Source of the DNA: Urinicoccus sp.
GTDB taxonomy: Bacteria > Bacillota > Clostridia > Tissierellales > Peptoniphilaceae
Direction: 5' to 3'
DNA: 11,456 nucleotides
NCBI GenBank assembly: GCA_029983435.1
Contig: JASBZN010000026.1
Location: forward strand, 1-11,456
In this document: positions 1 through 6,253 of the stretch, piece after piece
Position numbering within the stretch: position 1 is the stretch's first letter
How the letters are laid out: each line of letters begins with the position of its first letter
Notes under the pieces: generated by a model
Seen by the model: only the letters and a program-made list of their open reading frames with translations
Database searches by the model: none
What the model was told of the DNA's origin: nothing
Position numbers and translations under genes: made by a program

Positions 1-27
1 ATTACTTAATTTTCATAGGGAGGATTT

Positions 28-726
28 ATGAAACTAGATAGAAAATACGTATCGTTTTATTACGACCAATGTGAAGACTTTCCAGACTATACCATTGACC
101 CCAAAAAAACCATGCTCCTTTTAGTGGACCTACAAAATGAATTTTGTCATTTAGAAGGAAAAGAAGCGAAAGAATTTAAAGAAGCAGGCCTTTGGGACCA
201 ATGGGAACCTTACTTTAACCGCCTACACGAATCTGTCATTCCCAATGCCAAAAAACTTCTAGACTTTTTCCGGGAAAATAATCTGCCTGTGAGCTTTGGA
301 CGGATTGCCTGTTTAAGAGAAGACGGCGAAGACCGGTCTTCTGTTCAAAAGACAGAAGGTTGGAACAACATGCTCATGCCTGTAGGTTCTTGGGCTGCTG
401 AAATGGTAGAGGAATTAGCTCCAGAAAAAAATGAAATTGTGGTAAACAAAACTACAGATTCTGTCACTACTGGAACCAACTACCTTCAACTTCTTCGCAA
501 TATGGGAATTACTACTGTCGTTGTGGCAGGGATTGTAACAGACCAATGTATCGCCTCTACCGTTCGGGGCCTGGCAGATGAAGGTCTTCAAGTTCTAACA
601 GTGGAAGATGCCTGTACTGCTGGGGATTTAGAACTCCATGATGCAGAGCTAAAAATTATGAATGTTATCTACACCTATGTTGTAAAGACCCAAGAAGCCA
701 TTGACCTCATTAAGAAGGAACTTTAA
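28..726 (+). CDS. Cysteine hydrolase, isochorismatase superfamily
   Basis: This 232-residue protein belongs to the isochorismatase/nicotinamidase superfamily of cytosolic amide or vinyl-ether hydrolases. The catalytic triad can be placed: Asp34 in LLVDLQNEF, Lys141 in VVNKTTDS, and nucleophile Cys174 in GIVTDQCIASTVR, with the usual turn before the cysteine. An N-terminal extension of about 25 residues and an insert around residues 42-70 make it longer than the roughly 180-residue nicotinamidases and closer in size to RutB or biuret-hydrolase-like members. The substrate cannot be read from sequence. The start is well supported by AGGGAGGA at 17-24, four bases before the ATG. No partner gene is visible: the downstream neighbour is convergent, and whatever lies upstream is outside the window. 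The family call is firm; the specific reaction is open. Confidence 0.9.
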   Translation: MKLDRKYVSFYYDQCEDFPDYTIDPKKTMLLLVDLQNEFCHLEGKEAKEFKEAGLWDQWEPYFNRLHESVIPNAKKLLDFFRENNLPVSFGRIACLREDGEDRSSVQKTEGWNNMLMPVGSWAAEMVEELAPEKNEIVVNKTTDSVTTGTNYLQLLRNMGITTVVVAGIVTDQCIASTVRGLADEGLQVLTVEDACTAGDLELHDAELKIMNVIYTYVVKTQEAIDLIKKEL

Positions 727-742
727 TTGAGCTGGTAAAATT

Positions 743-772
743 GCCCCTAACTAGGGCTTTAAAATTATTTTT
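743..772 (+). terminator. Weak hairpin after the cysteine hydrolase gene
   Basis: A short GC hairpin (GCCC at 743-746 with GGGC at 754-757, or CCCT/AGGG around an AACT loop) lies 17 bases after the stop codon. It is followed by an A/T stretch that includes TTATTTTTTC. The stem is only about 4 bp and the T-run is not adjacent, so this is a weak terminator at best. The stronger hairpin at 795-824 probably does the work. Confidence 0.35.
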
Positions 773-794
773 TCTTCAATTTAAAACATTTATA

Positions 795-824
795 AAGAAA
801 AGGGACCAACTGGTCCCTTTTCTT
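795..824. terminator. Bidirectional intrinsic terminator between convergent units
   Basis: A perfect 13-bp stem (795-807 with 812-824) surrounds an AACT loop. The core is GGGACC/GGTCCC and the flanks are A-rich on the left arm and T-rich on the right arm, so the hairpin has U-rich 3' sides in both directions. It would stop plus-strand reading from the cysteine hydrolase gene, and minus-strand reading from the promoter at 900-928. Confidence 0.85.
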
Positions 825-846
825 GCTCTTTTAGAGCTTATTTTTT
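825..846 (+). terminator. Second, short plus-strand terminator
   Basis: GCTCT (825-829) pairs with AGAGC (833-837) around a TTT loop and is followed by TTATTTTTT. It directly follows the larger hairpin, so it may be a back-up plus-strand terminator. In the minus-strand transcript the same bases would form an internal hairpin of the small RNA candidate. Confidence 0.5.
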
Positions 847-899
847 ACTTTTTGCTTTGAGAGAAAGTTAAATAAAGAAATTTTATTTCCTCTAGCTTT

Positions 900-928
900 A
901 TTATACTATCCATATAATTGATAGTCAA
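900..928 (-). promoter_or_regulatory. Sigma-A-like promoter of the small RNA candidate
   Basis: On the minus strand, TTGACT (923-928) and a perfect TATAAT (900-905) are separated by exactly 17 bp. The predicted start is near 893. The promoter sits just after the stop codon of the 251-residue protein gene, so it cannot serve that gene and must start an independent transcript. ACTATC/GATAGT (905-910 and 920-925) forms an inverted repeat across the spacer and could be an operator. Confidence 0.75.
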
Positions 929-937
929 TATCTTTTA

Positions 938-1693
938 TCAATTAATTTCCCATTCTTCCACCTGGGCCCACAAACTCGCCAAGGTCTTTTGATAGGAAGT
1001 AAGGGTTTCTTTCATTTTTTCTTGATCCTCTTTTTTATAGGTCCCATCTAAAATATCTTCTCGGTCTTTATAAGGAAAGGCACTTTTAATTGCTTTCAGG
1101 GATTTTTCCACCTCTTGAAAGCGAAGGTCCAGCTCTTCTTGTAAATCCACTTCCCTAAAGCCAGGGTCTTGGGTTGGATCTAAGGAATCGCAAAGGACTT
1201 CCAGTCCCTTAACATTCCCCCAAAAATAGGCTCTTCTAGCTTGACTAAGTTCTTGGTTATGGGAATCCAAAAGAGAAAATCCTAACTTGTCTAAAATTTC
1301 ATTGTAGAGGTCGTCTAATTGATCTTCTCTTTGCTGAGACTGAGGGTTTTCTCTTAGCCAGTCTTGGGCTAGGGTCAAGGCAAAGACATCTTTTAAGTCT
1401 TCCTGTATTTTTTCGGCTGTTAGGTCCAAGTTTTGGGTTTCTTTCGCTCTTAAATTTTTTAAATAGCTCTTTAAATAGGCGGCTTGGTCTTCTTTTATCT
1501 TTAACTGCAGTTTTAAGGGAAGACGGCGAGAGTCGTCTAGACTTTTTAACCGCATACAATCTCTGTAGAGTAATTTGTCCCGGTAAGCTAGGGCTAAAAT
1601 AAAGGCCTTCATTTTACGGTCCAAATCTGCTTTGGTCTCTTCCACTATGGAAAGGGACTTCTTTTCTATTTGCCTATAGTCTTTTACTGCCAT
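938..1693 (-). CDS. Hypothetical helical, charge-rich protein
   Basis: I do not recognise this 251-residue protein. It has no signal peptide, no transmembrane segment and no obvious catalytic motif. It is rich in Lys, Glu, Asp, Leu and Gln, with long stretches likely to be helical or coiled coil (about residues 5-110 and 185-250) and a central, less charged segment around residues 130-170 (LGFSLLDSH, RRAYFWGNVKGLEVL). It is therefore probably a soluble cytosolic protein that acts through helical interactions. The start is supported by AAAGGAG shortly before the ATG. It follows the carrier gene on the same strand after a gap of about 135 bp, with no convincing terminator between them, so co-transcription is possible but unproven. 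Confidence 0.75.
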   Translation of the reverse strand: MAVKDYRQIEKKSLSIVEETKADLDRKMKAFILALAYRDKLLYRDCMRLKSLDDSRRLPLKLQLKIKEDQAAYLKSYLKNLRAKETQNLDLTAEKIQEDLKDVFALTLAQDWLRENPQSQQREDQLDDLYNEILDKLGFSLLDSHNQELSQARRAYFWGNVKGLEVLCDSLDPTQDPGFREVDLQEELDLRFQEVEKSLKAIKSAFPYKDREDILDGTYKKEDQEKMKETLTSYQKTLASLWAQVEEWEIN

Positions 1694-1828
1694 AAAAACT
1701 CCTTTCCTTTCTTCTTCCCCAAAGGGAAAATTTCTTTTGGGAATTTTTATTGAGATTTTAACCTTTAAGAAAGGAACGGGTCCCTCTAATCTTTCTTTAC
1801 CCTTGTCCCCTTGTCTTAAACATCTGAC
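1694..1828 (-). other. 135-bp intergenic leader with possible alternative hairpins
   Basis: Reading the minus strand from the carrier stop towards the hypothetical gene, I see AAGAAAG/CTTTCTT flanking a 16-nt loop. Closer to the gene, TTCCC can pair with GGGGAA in two mutually exclusive ways just before the ribosome binding site. Neither hairpin has a following T-run, so neither is a convincing terminator. No clear promoter was found; a TAAAAT -10 is possible but has no -35. Confidence 0.25.
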
Positions 1829-3019
1829 CTAGGCTTCTTTTGACCTTCCTGGCACCCGGTTAAAGATACCCGTTACCATAAGGGCAATGGCACCATCTCC
1901 TGTGATGTTACAGGCGGTTCCAAAACTATCTTGTAGGGCAAAAATTGATAAAATCAAGGCTGTTCCTGTGTTATCAAAGTGTAAAACAGAAGTAATTAAA
2001 CCTAAACTAGCTACTACAGTCCCTCCAGGAACTCCAGGAGCTGCAATGGCAAAAATTCCCAAAAGCAAAATAAAGAGAATCATGGAATTGGTTGGTGGGA
2101 TTTGTCCATATAAGATTTTGGAAACTACCATAACAAAGAATGTTTCTGTTAAAACAGACCCACATAAGTGGGTGTTGGAACAGAGGGGAATGACAAAGTC
2201 TCGAATCTTTGGATCTAAAACTTTTGATTTTCTTGCACATTTTAGGGCCACTGGCACCGTTGCTGCCGAGGACATGGTCCCTACCGCTGTCATATAGGCA
2301 GGTGGATAGTATTTAAAAACCTCTTTGGGGGATGTTTTGGAAAAAAGTCCTCCCAAGCTGTAGAGGAGGGTCATCCAAATAAAGTGTCCTGCAAGAACCA
2401 ATAAAATCACCTTAATAAAAATAGGGAATTGGCTTAAAAGAACTCCCTCATAGGATAGTCCTGCAAAGCTTACAGCAATGTACACAGGTAAAATGGCAAT
2501 AACTACTTTTTCTACAATGGTTAGGACAATGTTATTGAGCTCTTTTAACAAATTCTCCCAGGTTTTTGAATTGGTCCAAATAACAGCAACCCCAAATAAA
2601 ATTGCTGTCACTAAGGCCGTCATGACTGGCATAATGGGGGCAATTTCCAGCTTGAAAACAGACTCTGGAATCTTCACCCCTTCTGCTACCGCCGATTGAA
2701 TATGCAGGCTTGGTATTAGGGCTCTTCCTGCTAGGAAACTAAATAGGGCAGCTCCCACAGAGGAAAGATAGCAAATAATTAGGGTCACAGATAAAATCTT
2801 TCCTGCTGATTCTTTTAAAGACACGATAGAAGGCGTGATAAACCCTAAAATAATCAAGGGAACAATATAGCCAATAAAGTCTCCAATAATTTGTTTCACC
2901 GCATCAATCAATTGAATAAGAGATTCATTCACTACTTTACCTAAAAAAATACCAATAAGAATAGCAACAAATAATTTAAATAGCAAGGAATGAAAGAATC
3001 CCTGTTTTTTCTTTTCCAT
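1829..3019 (-). CDS. Dicarboxylate/amino acid:cation symporter-like carrier (SLC1/DAACS), divergent binding site
   Basis: This 396-residue polytopic membrane protein has the SLC1/GltPh architecture. Visible elements are HP1 with TMSSAATVP (residues 248-256), HP2 with APGVPGG (327-333), and TM8 with D364 and NITGD (371-375). Family members take up acidic or neutral amino acids or dicarboxylates with sodium or protons. Several key positions differ. The NMDGT motif of TM7 is replaced by HLCGS (284-288), and the TM8 arginine that holds acidic side chains (R397 in GltPh) aligns with Gly367. The substrate is therefore probably not glutamate or aspartate, and ion coupling may be altered. The start is set by AAAGGAGG five bases before the ATG. 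It has its own promoter and looks full length, although the C terminus after TM8 is short. Confidence 0.88.
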   Translation of the reverse strand: MEKKKQGFFHSLLFKLFVAILIGIFLGKVVNESLIQLIDAVKQIIGDFIGYIVPLIILGFITPSIVSLKESAGKILSVTLIICYLSSVGAALFSFLAGRALIPSLHIQSAVAEGVKIPESVFKLEIAPIMPVMTALVTAILFGVAVIWTNSKTWENLLKELNNIVLTIVEKVVIAILPVYIAVSFAGLSYEGVLLSQFPIFIKVILLVLAGHFIWMTLLYSLGGLFSKTSPKEVFKYYPPAYMTAVGTMSSAATVPVALKCARKSKVLDPKIRDFVIPLCSNTHLCGSVLTETFFVMVVSKILYGQIPPTNSMILFILLLGIFAIAAPGVPGGTVVASLGLITSVLHFDNTGTALILSIFALQDSFGTACNITGDGAIALMVTGIFNRVPGRSKEA

Positions 3020-3032
3020 ATAAACCTCCTTT

Positions 3033-3048
3033 CAAGACTCCTGTCTTG
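3033..3048 (-). promoter_or_regulatory. 5' UTR hairpin before the carrier's ribosome binding site
   Basis: CAAGAC and GTCTTG pair perfectly around a 4-base loop, immediately before AAAGGAGG. The predicted transcript starts only about five bases upstream, so the mRNA would begin with this stem-loop. Such 5' hairpins can stabilise mRNA or tune translation; a role here is inference. Confidence 0.4.
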
Positions 3049-3059
3049 TATTAAGAACC

Positions 3060-3088
3060 ATTATACCACACTAAATCAGTGGTGTTTT
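3060..3088 (-). promoter_or_regulatory. Extended -10 promoter of the carrier gene
   Basis: The minus strand carries TGGTATAAT (3060-3068), a perfect TATAAT with the TGn extension. The -35 position (AAAACA, 3083-3088) is poor, as is typical for extended -10 promoters. A small inverted repeat, CACT/AGTG with a 5-nt centre (3069-3081), lies in the spacer and could be a regulator site. Confidence 0.6.
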
Positions 3089-3104
3089 ATTTATTTTTAA
3101 GAAT

Positions 3105-3141
3105 TTATAAAAAACCTATCTATGAAATTTCATAGATAGGT
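3105..3141 (-). terminator. Intrinsic terminator of the permease-glyoxalase II unit
   Basis: A perfect 28-bp palindrome (3114-3141) begins five bases beyond the stop codon of the hydrolase gene. On the minus strand its second arm ends in GATAGGT and runs into TTTTTATAAATT. It stops the unit before it reaches the promoter of the carrier gene. Confidence 0.88.
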
Positions 3142-3146
3142 AACTT

Positions 3147-3848
3147 TTAAAAAGAATCTTTTTTCTTGCGAAATTCTTTAAATTCTTGAAAATTTCTGGC
3201 TAAGAAAAAGGGGTTACTTTTTCTTTCCAAGCCAATGGTTGTGGGTAGGGTGTTTTCTCCGTTTTCTCTAAGGTCTTTGGTCACTTCCAGTTCCTCATCA
3301 ATATCTAGGTTGTCTGGAAAAAGATGTTTGGCAAAGAGTAAATTATCTAGGCTATACTCATGGCCAGGATAGACTTCCACCTCATCATCCAAGTCCTTAA
3401 AGATTTTTAAGGTGTCGTATTGAGCCCTGTAATCCCCTGTAAAAACGCGACCACATCCTGCCTTAAAAAGGGCATCTCCTGGAAAGAGTGCATTCTCTAT
3501 CTGGTAGGAAACTCCTGCTTCGGTATGTCCTGGACTGGCTAAAACGTCGATTTTTTTCCCAAAGAGGCAGATTTCTTCTCCCCCTTTGACGTTGACATCA
3601 TTTAAACTGTCCGTTTCAGAGGGCCCATAGCACAAGACGTTTGGCAACTTGGCCTTTAAGGCTTTTACTCCTCCAATATGATCTTGGTGGCAGTGGGTTA
3701 AGAGGATAATGGTTTGCTTTTTTTCTTGTCCCTCTAAGGCTTGAAGAACTGGCTCACTGGCTCCTGGATCCACAAGAATCCGTCCCTTTTCCAATTCTAT
3801 CCACCAAATGTAGTTGTCTGAAAATGCTGGAATGCTTTGAATTTTCAT
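3147..3848 (-). CDS. Glyoxalase II-like metallo-beta-lactamase-fold hydrolase
   Basis: This 233-residue protein matches hydroxyacylglutathione hydrolase in layout. It opens with PAFSDNYIWWIE, then has the metal motif THCHQDH with ligands His52, His54, Asp56 and His57, followed by His108 in SPGHT, Asp125 in FPGDALFKAGCGR, and His163 in PGHEYSLDNL. The small C-terminal substrate domain is present, including PTTIGLERKSNPF. All seven metal ligands of a two-metal site are therefore there, and the enzyme should hydrolyse thioesters such as S-lactoyl-thiols in methylglyoxal detoxification. Many anaerobic Firmicutes lack glutathione, so the thiol carrier may be different. The start is supported by AAAAGGAGGGG before the ATG. 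It lies 35 bp after the DMT permease gene and is probably co-transcribed with it. Confidence 0.88.
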   Translation of the reverse strand: MKIQSIPAFSDNYIWWIELEKGRILVDPGASEPVLQALEGQEKKQTIILLTHCHQDHIGGVKALKAKLPNVLCYGPSETDSLNDVNVKGGEEICLFGKKIDVLASPGHTEAGVSYQIENALFPGDALFKAGCGRVFTGDYRAQYDTLKIFKDLDDEVEVYPGHEYSLDNLLFAKHLFPDNLDIDEELEVTKDLRENGENTLPTTIGLERKSNPFFLARNFQEFKEFRKKKDSF

Positions 3849-3883
3849 TAATGGCCCCTCCTTTTAGTCTATTCATACCCAGT

Positions 3884-4897
3884 TTAAGACTTTTTAAGAC
3901 GTCCTCTATGAAAATGCTGATGGTGGTGTCCTTGTCCGTAGTGGTTGTGGGGGTGGCTATGAGAAACTACTTTTTTTGTGATGTGTCCATGATTATAGGT
4001 ATAAATCAAGTGTTGGTGAAGATGGTTGTGGGCCCTTCTTAGGGTATCTAGGACCACCAATGCTGAGCCTAAAATCATCAGTCCCAAGGCCAGGAAAAAT
4101 TGCCCAGTAAGATGTTCGTTTAAAAAGACCACTGATAAGGCCACAGCAACAAAGGGGGCCAGAGCATACCAGGCACTGGTTTTTGCTGCTCCGATTTCCT
4201 CCTGGGCCTTGATATAAAAGAAAATGCTCAAACCATAGGCCAAAAATCCCAGGATCAAAATCTTCCCTAAATCGTCTGGCGTAGGAAAGCTCTCTGCCAA
4301 CCAAATCCCCAGAAAAATAGACCCCAGCCCAGAACAAATCCCCTTAATAGCAACAATCTCCAGGGTGTTTTTATGGCTAATTTGCCGGGTGCAGTTGTTT
4401 TCAAAACCCCAGGATAGGCTGGCCAATAAAATTAAAAGAGACCCCCAAGAAAACTCCAGGCTCTCTTGTCCTTCAAAAGACAACAGGCCACTGGATAGGA
4501 CAATGAAAAAAATAGCTAAACCTAAAAGTTTAGAAATTTTTTCCTTAAAAACAACCCAGGCAATCAAGGTGGTTGCCACAATTTCAAAGTTATTTAAAAG
4601 AGCTGCATTGGCTGATTTTGTCCTGGTTAAACCCATCATCAATAAAATCGGTGCAAGAATGTCTAAACAGATCATGCCTAAGGTATAGGGAAGATCTTCT
4701 CGGCTCAGAAGATTTCCCTCCTGCTTTCCTCTTAAAAGGTATATTCCTCCAATCCCGAGCCCAGCCCCTAAGTATAAAAAGCCTGCCATCATCATCGGAC
4801 CATTGGAAGCTAAAAATTCCTTGGACAGAGGAATATTCATGGCATAAAGACAGGCTGCTAAAATAGCAAAAAATGTTGCTTGTATTTTTTTATTCAT
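3884..4897 (-). CDS. EamA/DMT-family permease with histidine-rich C-terminal tail
   Basis: This 337-residue membrane protein has the duplicated EamA/drug-metabolite transporter fold. About ten hydrophobic segments span residues 8-283, and both halves contain the usual TM4-TM5 style sequence (LLNNFEIVATTLIAWVVFKEK at 101-120, SAWYALAPFVAVALSVVFLNEHL at 241-263). After the last helix comes a cytosolic or surface tail with 15 histidines between residues 290 and 330, in runs such as HNHLHQH, HSHPHNH and HHHQHFH. Such tails bind Zn, Ni, Co or Cu in metal carriers, but the transported substrate is not known. A weak AAGGG ribosome site precedes the ATG. It is the first gene of a unit with the glyoxalase II-like gene and diverges from ogt. 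Confidence 0.88.
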   Translation of the reverse strand: MNKKIQATFFAILAACLYAMNIPLSKEFLASNGPMMMAGFLYLGAGLGIGGIYLLRGKQEGNLLSREDLPYTLGMICLDILAPILLMMGLTRTKSANAALLNNFEIVATTLIAWVVFKEKISKLLGLAIFFIVLSSGLLSFEGQESLEFSWGSLLILLASLSWGFENNCTRQISHKNTLEIVAIKGICSGLGSIFLGIWLAESFPTPDDLGKILILGFLAYGLSIFFYIKAQEEIGAAKTSAWYALAPFVAVALSVVFLNEHLTGQFFLALGLMILGSALVVLDTLRRAHNHLHQHLIYTYNHGHITKKVVSHSHPHNHYGQGHHHQHFHRGRLKKS

Positions 4898-4958
4898 CTT
4901 ATCCCTTTCTTTCTGATAAGATAATAATTATAAGATCTGTGGAAGAAAGGAGCTTTTT
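4898..4958. promoter_or_regulatory. Divergent promoter region between the permease gene and ogt
   Basis: The 61-bp gap must hold the promoters of two diverging genes. On the minus strand there is a perfect TATAAT (4927-4932), overlapped on the plus strand by TATAAG (4929-4934); no good -35 box is visible for either. CTTATC (4898-4903) and GATAAG (4915-4920) form an inverted repeat that encloses the permease ribosome binding site. AAAGGAG (4946-4952) is the ogt ribosome site. Confidence 0.4.
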
Positions 4959-5486
4959 ATGTACCAAACCACCTATTCCTCTCCCCTGGGACTCTTACAA
5001 ATTATCTCAGACCAACAATTTATCTATGCTCTCCACATGAAGAACATTTCCCTTCACTATTCTGTGAAAGATACACCTCCAGCCCAGGCCTTAACGTCTT
5101 GGCTAGATGCTTATTTTCAAGGAGATTATCTAAATCCAAGCCGTCTTCCCCTCCAGCCCCTAGGAACATCCTTTCAAAAAAAGCTTTGGGCTCTTCTTGG
5201 CCAAATCCCCCCAGGTCAAGTCACCACCTACGGCATCTTAGCCCAAGTTTTTGCCAAAACCTATGGGTATGAAAAAATGTCCCCTCAAGCAGTTGGCTCT
5301 GCCTTAGGGAAAAATCCCCTTCCTCTCGTTCTTCCCTGCCACCGGGTCATCGGGACAGACAAATCCTTAAAGGGCTATGCCTATGGGCTAAAAATCAAGA
5401 ACGAACTTTTAAAAAAAGAGGGGATAAGACTCCATAAAGGAAGGGTCTTAAATCCTATTTTTACTTCTTTTGACGCCTTGAAATAA
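4959..5486 (+). CDS. ogt: Methylated-DNA--protein-cysteine methyltransferase
   Basis: This 175-residue protein is a suicide DNA repair enzyme that moves alkyl groups from O6-alkylguanine (and O4-alkylthymine) to its own cysteine. The acceptor is Cys127 in LPCHRVIG. The DNA-binding part is complete: FQKKLWALLGQIPPGQVTTYG (residues 72-92), the Asn119-Pro hinge before the active site, and GYAYGLKIKNELLKKEG after it. The short N-terminal domain and the total length fit Ogt-type enzymes. AAAGGAG lies seven bases before the ATG. The gene is alone on the plus strand, between the divergent permease unit and convergent mntP. No strong plus-strand terminator of its own was seen; an A/T stem (TTTTTAG/CTAAAAA at 5514-5536) lies downstream. 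Confidence 0.93.
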   Translation: MYQTTYSSPLGLLQIISDQQFIYALHMKNISLHYSVKDTPPAQALTSWLDAYFQGDYLNPSRLPLQPLGTSFQKKLWALLGQIPPGQVTTYGILAQVFAKTYGYEKMSPQAVGSALGKNPLPLVLPCHRVIGTDKSLKGYAYGLKIKNELLKKEGIRLHKGRVLNPIFTSFDALK

Positions 5487-5530
5487 GACTTATTCCTTCT
5501 TTTATTTTATCTCTTTTTAGAAAATTTTGC

Positions 5531-5564
5531 TAAAAAAAATAAGCACATCTTTTCATGTGCTTAT
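5531..5564 (-). terminator. Intrinsic terminator of mntP, overlapping its stop codon
   Basis: The minus-strand transcript forms a 10-bp stem (ATAAGCACAT with ATGTGCTTAT) around a GAAAAG loop, followed by TTTTTTTTAGC. The mntP TAA stop (5561-5563) is part of the ascending arm. On the plus strand there is no following T-run, so it serves mntP only. Confidence 0.85.
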
Positions 5565-6121
5565 GCTAAAAGGCCCAAATGATCGATTAAGACTTTGGCC
5601 CCAATTAAAATTAACAAGACTCCTCCAAGAATTTGCGCCCCTCGTTCAAATTTTTGTCCAAACTTAAAACCCAGACAGACCCCAATAAAGGATAAAACAA
5701 AGGTGCATACCCCAATAAAGAGTGCGGATACATAAATATTTACCTTTAAAATAGCAAAAGTTACCCCTACAATGAGGGCATCAATGCTAGTTGCCACAGC
5801 CAAAGGAATCATCTCTTTTGGCGTAAAATCTGCTGTCACTTGGTCCTCTTCTTTAAAGGATTCTACAATCATATTGACTCCCAAAAAAGCCAATAGACCA
5901 AAAGCAATCCAGTGGTCCCAAGCTTGGATTTTGGAATAAAAGGCAGAGCCTAAAAAATAGCCAATTATTGGCATAAAGGCTTGAAAACCCCCAAAGTATA
6001 AACCAGTAATGACCCCTTCCTTGGCCCTCACCTCTTTCAAACTCAATCCTTTACAAAGGGCCACAGAAAAAGCATCCATGGATAAACCCACTGCAGTAAC
6101 CAATAAGGCAAAAAAATCCAT
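5561..6121 (-). CDS. mntP: Manganese efflux pump MntP
   Basis: This 186-residue membrane protein has the six-helix, internally duplicated MntP (YebN) layout. The first repeat carries GLSMDAFSVALCKG with Asp16 (residues 12-25), and the second carries ATSIDALIVGVTFA with Asp114 (110-123). The family exports Mn(II) and protects against manganese overload. Between the repeats is a charged loop (about residues 88-103), and the length is typical. GGGAGG lies four bases before the ATG. The gene has its own promoter and terminator. The 5' UTR is only about 27 nt, too short for the manganese-sensing yybP-ykoY riboswitch often found before such genes, so control, if any, is at transcription initiation. 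Confidence 0.92.
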   Translation of the reverse strand: MDFFALLVTAVGLSMDAFSVALCKGLSLKEVRAKEGVITGLYFGGFQAFMPIIGYFLGSAFYSKIQAWDHWIAFGLLAFLGVNMIVESFKEEDQVTADFTPKEMIPLAVATSIDALIVGVTFAILKVNIYVSALFIGVCTFVLSFIGVCLGFKFGQKFERGAQILGGVLLILIGAKVLIDHLGLLA

Positions 6122-6154
6122 ATAACCTCCCGAAATACCTATACGTTAACTATT

Positions 6155-6183
6155 AGTATATAAAGTATGGGACAATATTTCAA
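6155..6183 (-). promoter_or_regulatory. Promoter of mntP
   Basis: On the minus strand, TTGAAA (6178-6183) and TATACT (6155-6160) are spaced by 17 bp. The predicted start near 6148 leaves a short leader ending in the GGGAGG ribosome site. No operator is obvious. Confidence 0.65.
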
Positions 6184-6202
6184 ATAAAATCTTGCCTACA
6201 AT

Positions 6203-6234
6203 AAAAAAAGTCCTTCTCTTTCTAGAAGGACTTT
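6203..6234 (-). terminator. Terminator of the 60-residue membrane protein gene
   Basis: An 11-bp perfect stem (AAAGTCCTTCT with AGAAGGACTTT, 6207-6217 and 6224-6234) with a 6-nt loop follows the stop codon by 19 bases. It ends in a run of seven T on the minus strand. It separates the small gene from the mntP promoter. Confidence 0.87.
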
Positions 6235-6253
6235 CCCATGCAATTTTTAAATT

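Larger units (their letters stand above)
791..893 (-). ncRNA. Candidate small RNA of about 100 nt
   Basis: A strong minus-strand promoter (900-928) points into the gap between two convergent genes and is followed about 100 nt later by a strong terminator, with no convincing ORF in between. The predicted RNA has three parts: a 5' stem (AAATAAA with TTTATTT around a 5-nt loop, helped by AGAG/CTCT), an A-rich unpaired middle, and the GCTCT/AGAGC hairpin followed by the 13-bp terminator stem. The only translatable possibility is a 16-codon frame after AGAGGAAAT that would need a rare ATT start and ends in the GCTCT hairpin, so I favour a non-coding RNA. It matches no RNA family I recognise. Both ends are inferred from the promoter and terminator. 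Confidence 0.5.

Noticed and set aside
900..935. A Fur-like box around ATTGATAGTCAAT
   Set aside because: It does not fit the Fur 7-1-7 consensus, and the bases are better explained as the -35 and spacer of a promoter.
1694..1828. A T-box or other riboswitch in the leader of the hypothetical gene
   Set aside because: GGGACC and CCTTT patches gave a hint, but there is no T-box core sequence, specifier stem or terminator with a T-run.
1887..2297. A 136-residue plus-strand frame inside the carrier gene
   Set aside because: It is antisense to conserved SLC1 motifs and has no start signals, so it is a shadow frame.
3993..4337. A 114-residue minus-strand frame overlapping the DMT permease gene
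   Set aside because: It is an out-of-frame reading of the permease gene, whose membrane segments and start signals are much better supported.
6122..6183. A yybP-ykoY manganese riboswitch before mntP
   Set aside because: The leader is only about 27 nt after the predicted start and has none of the conserved loops.
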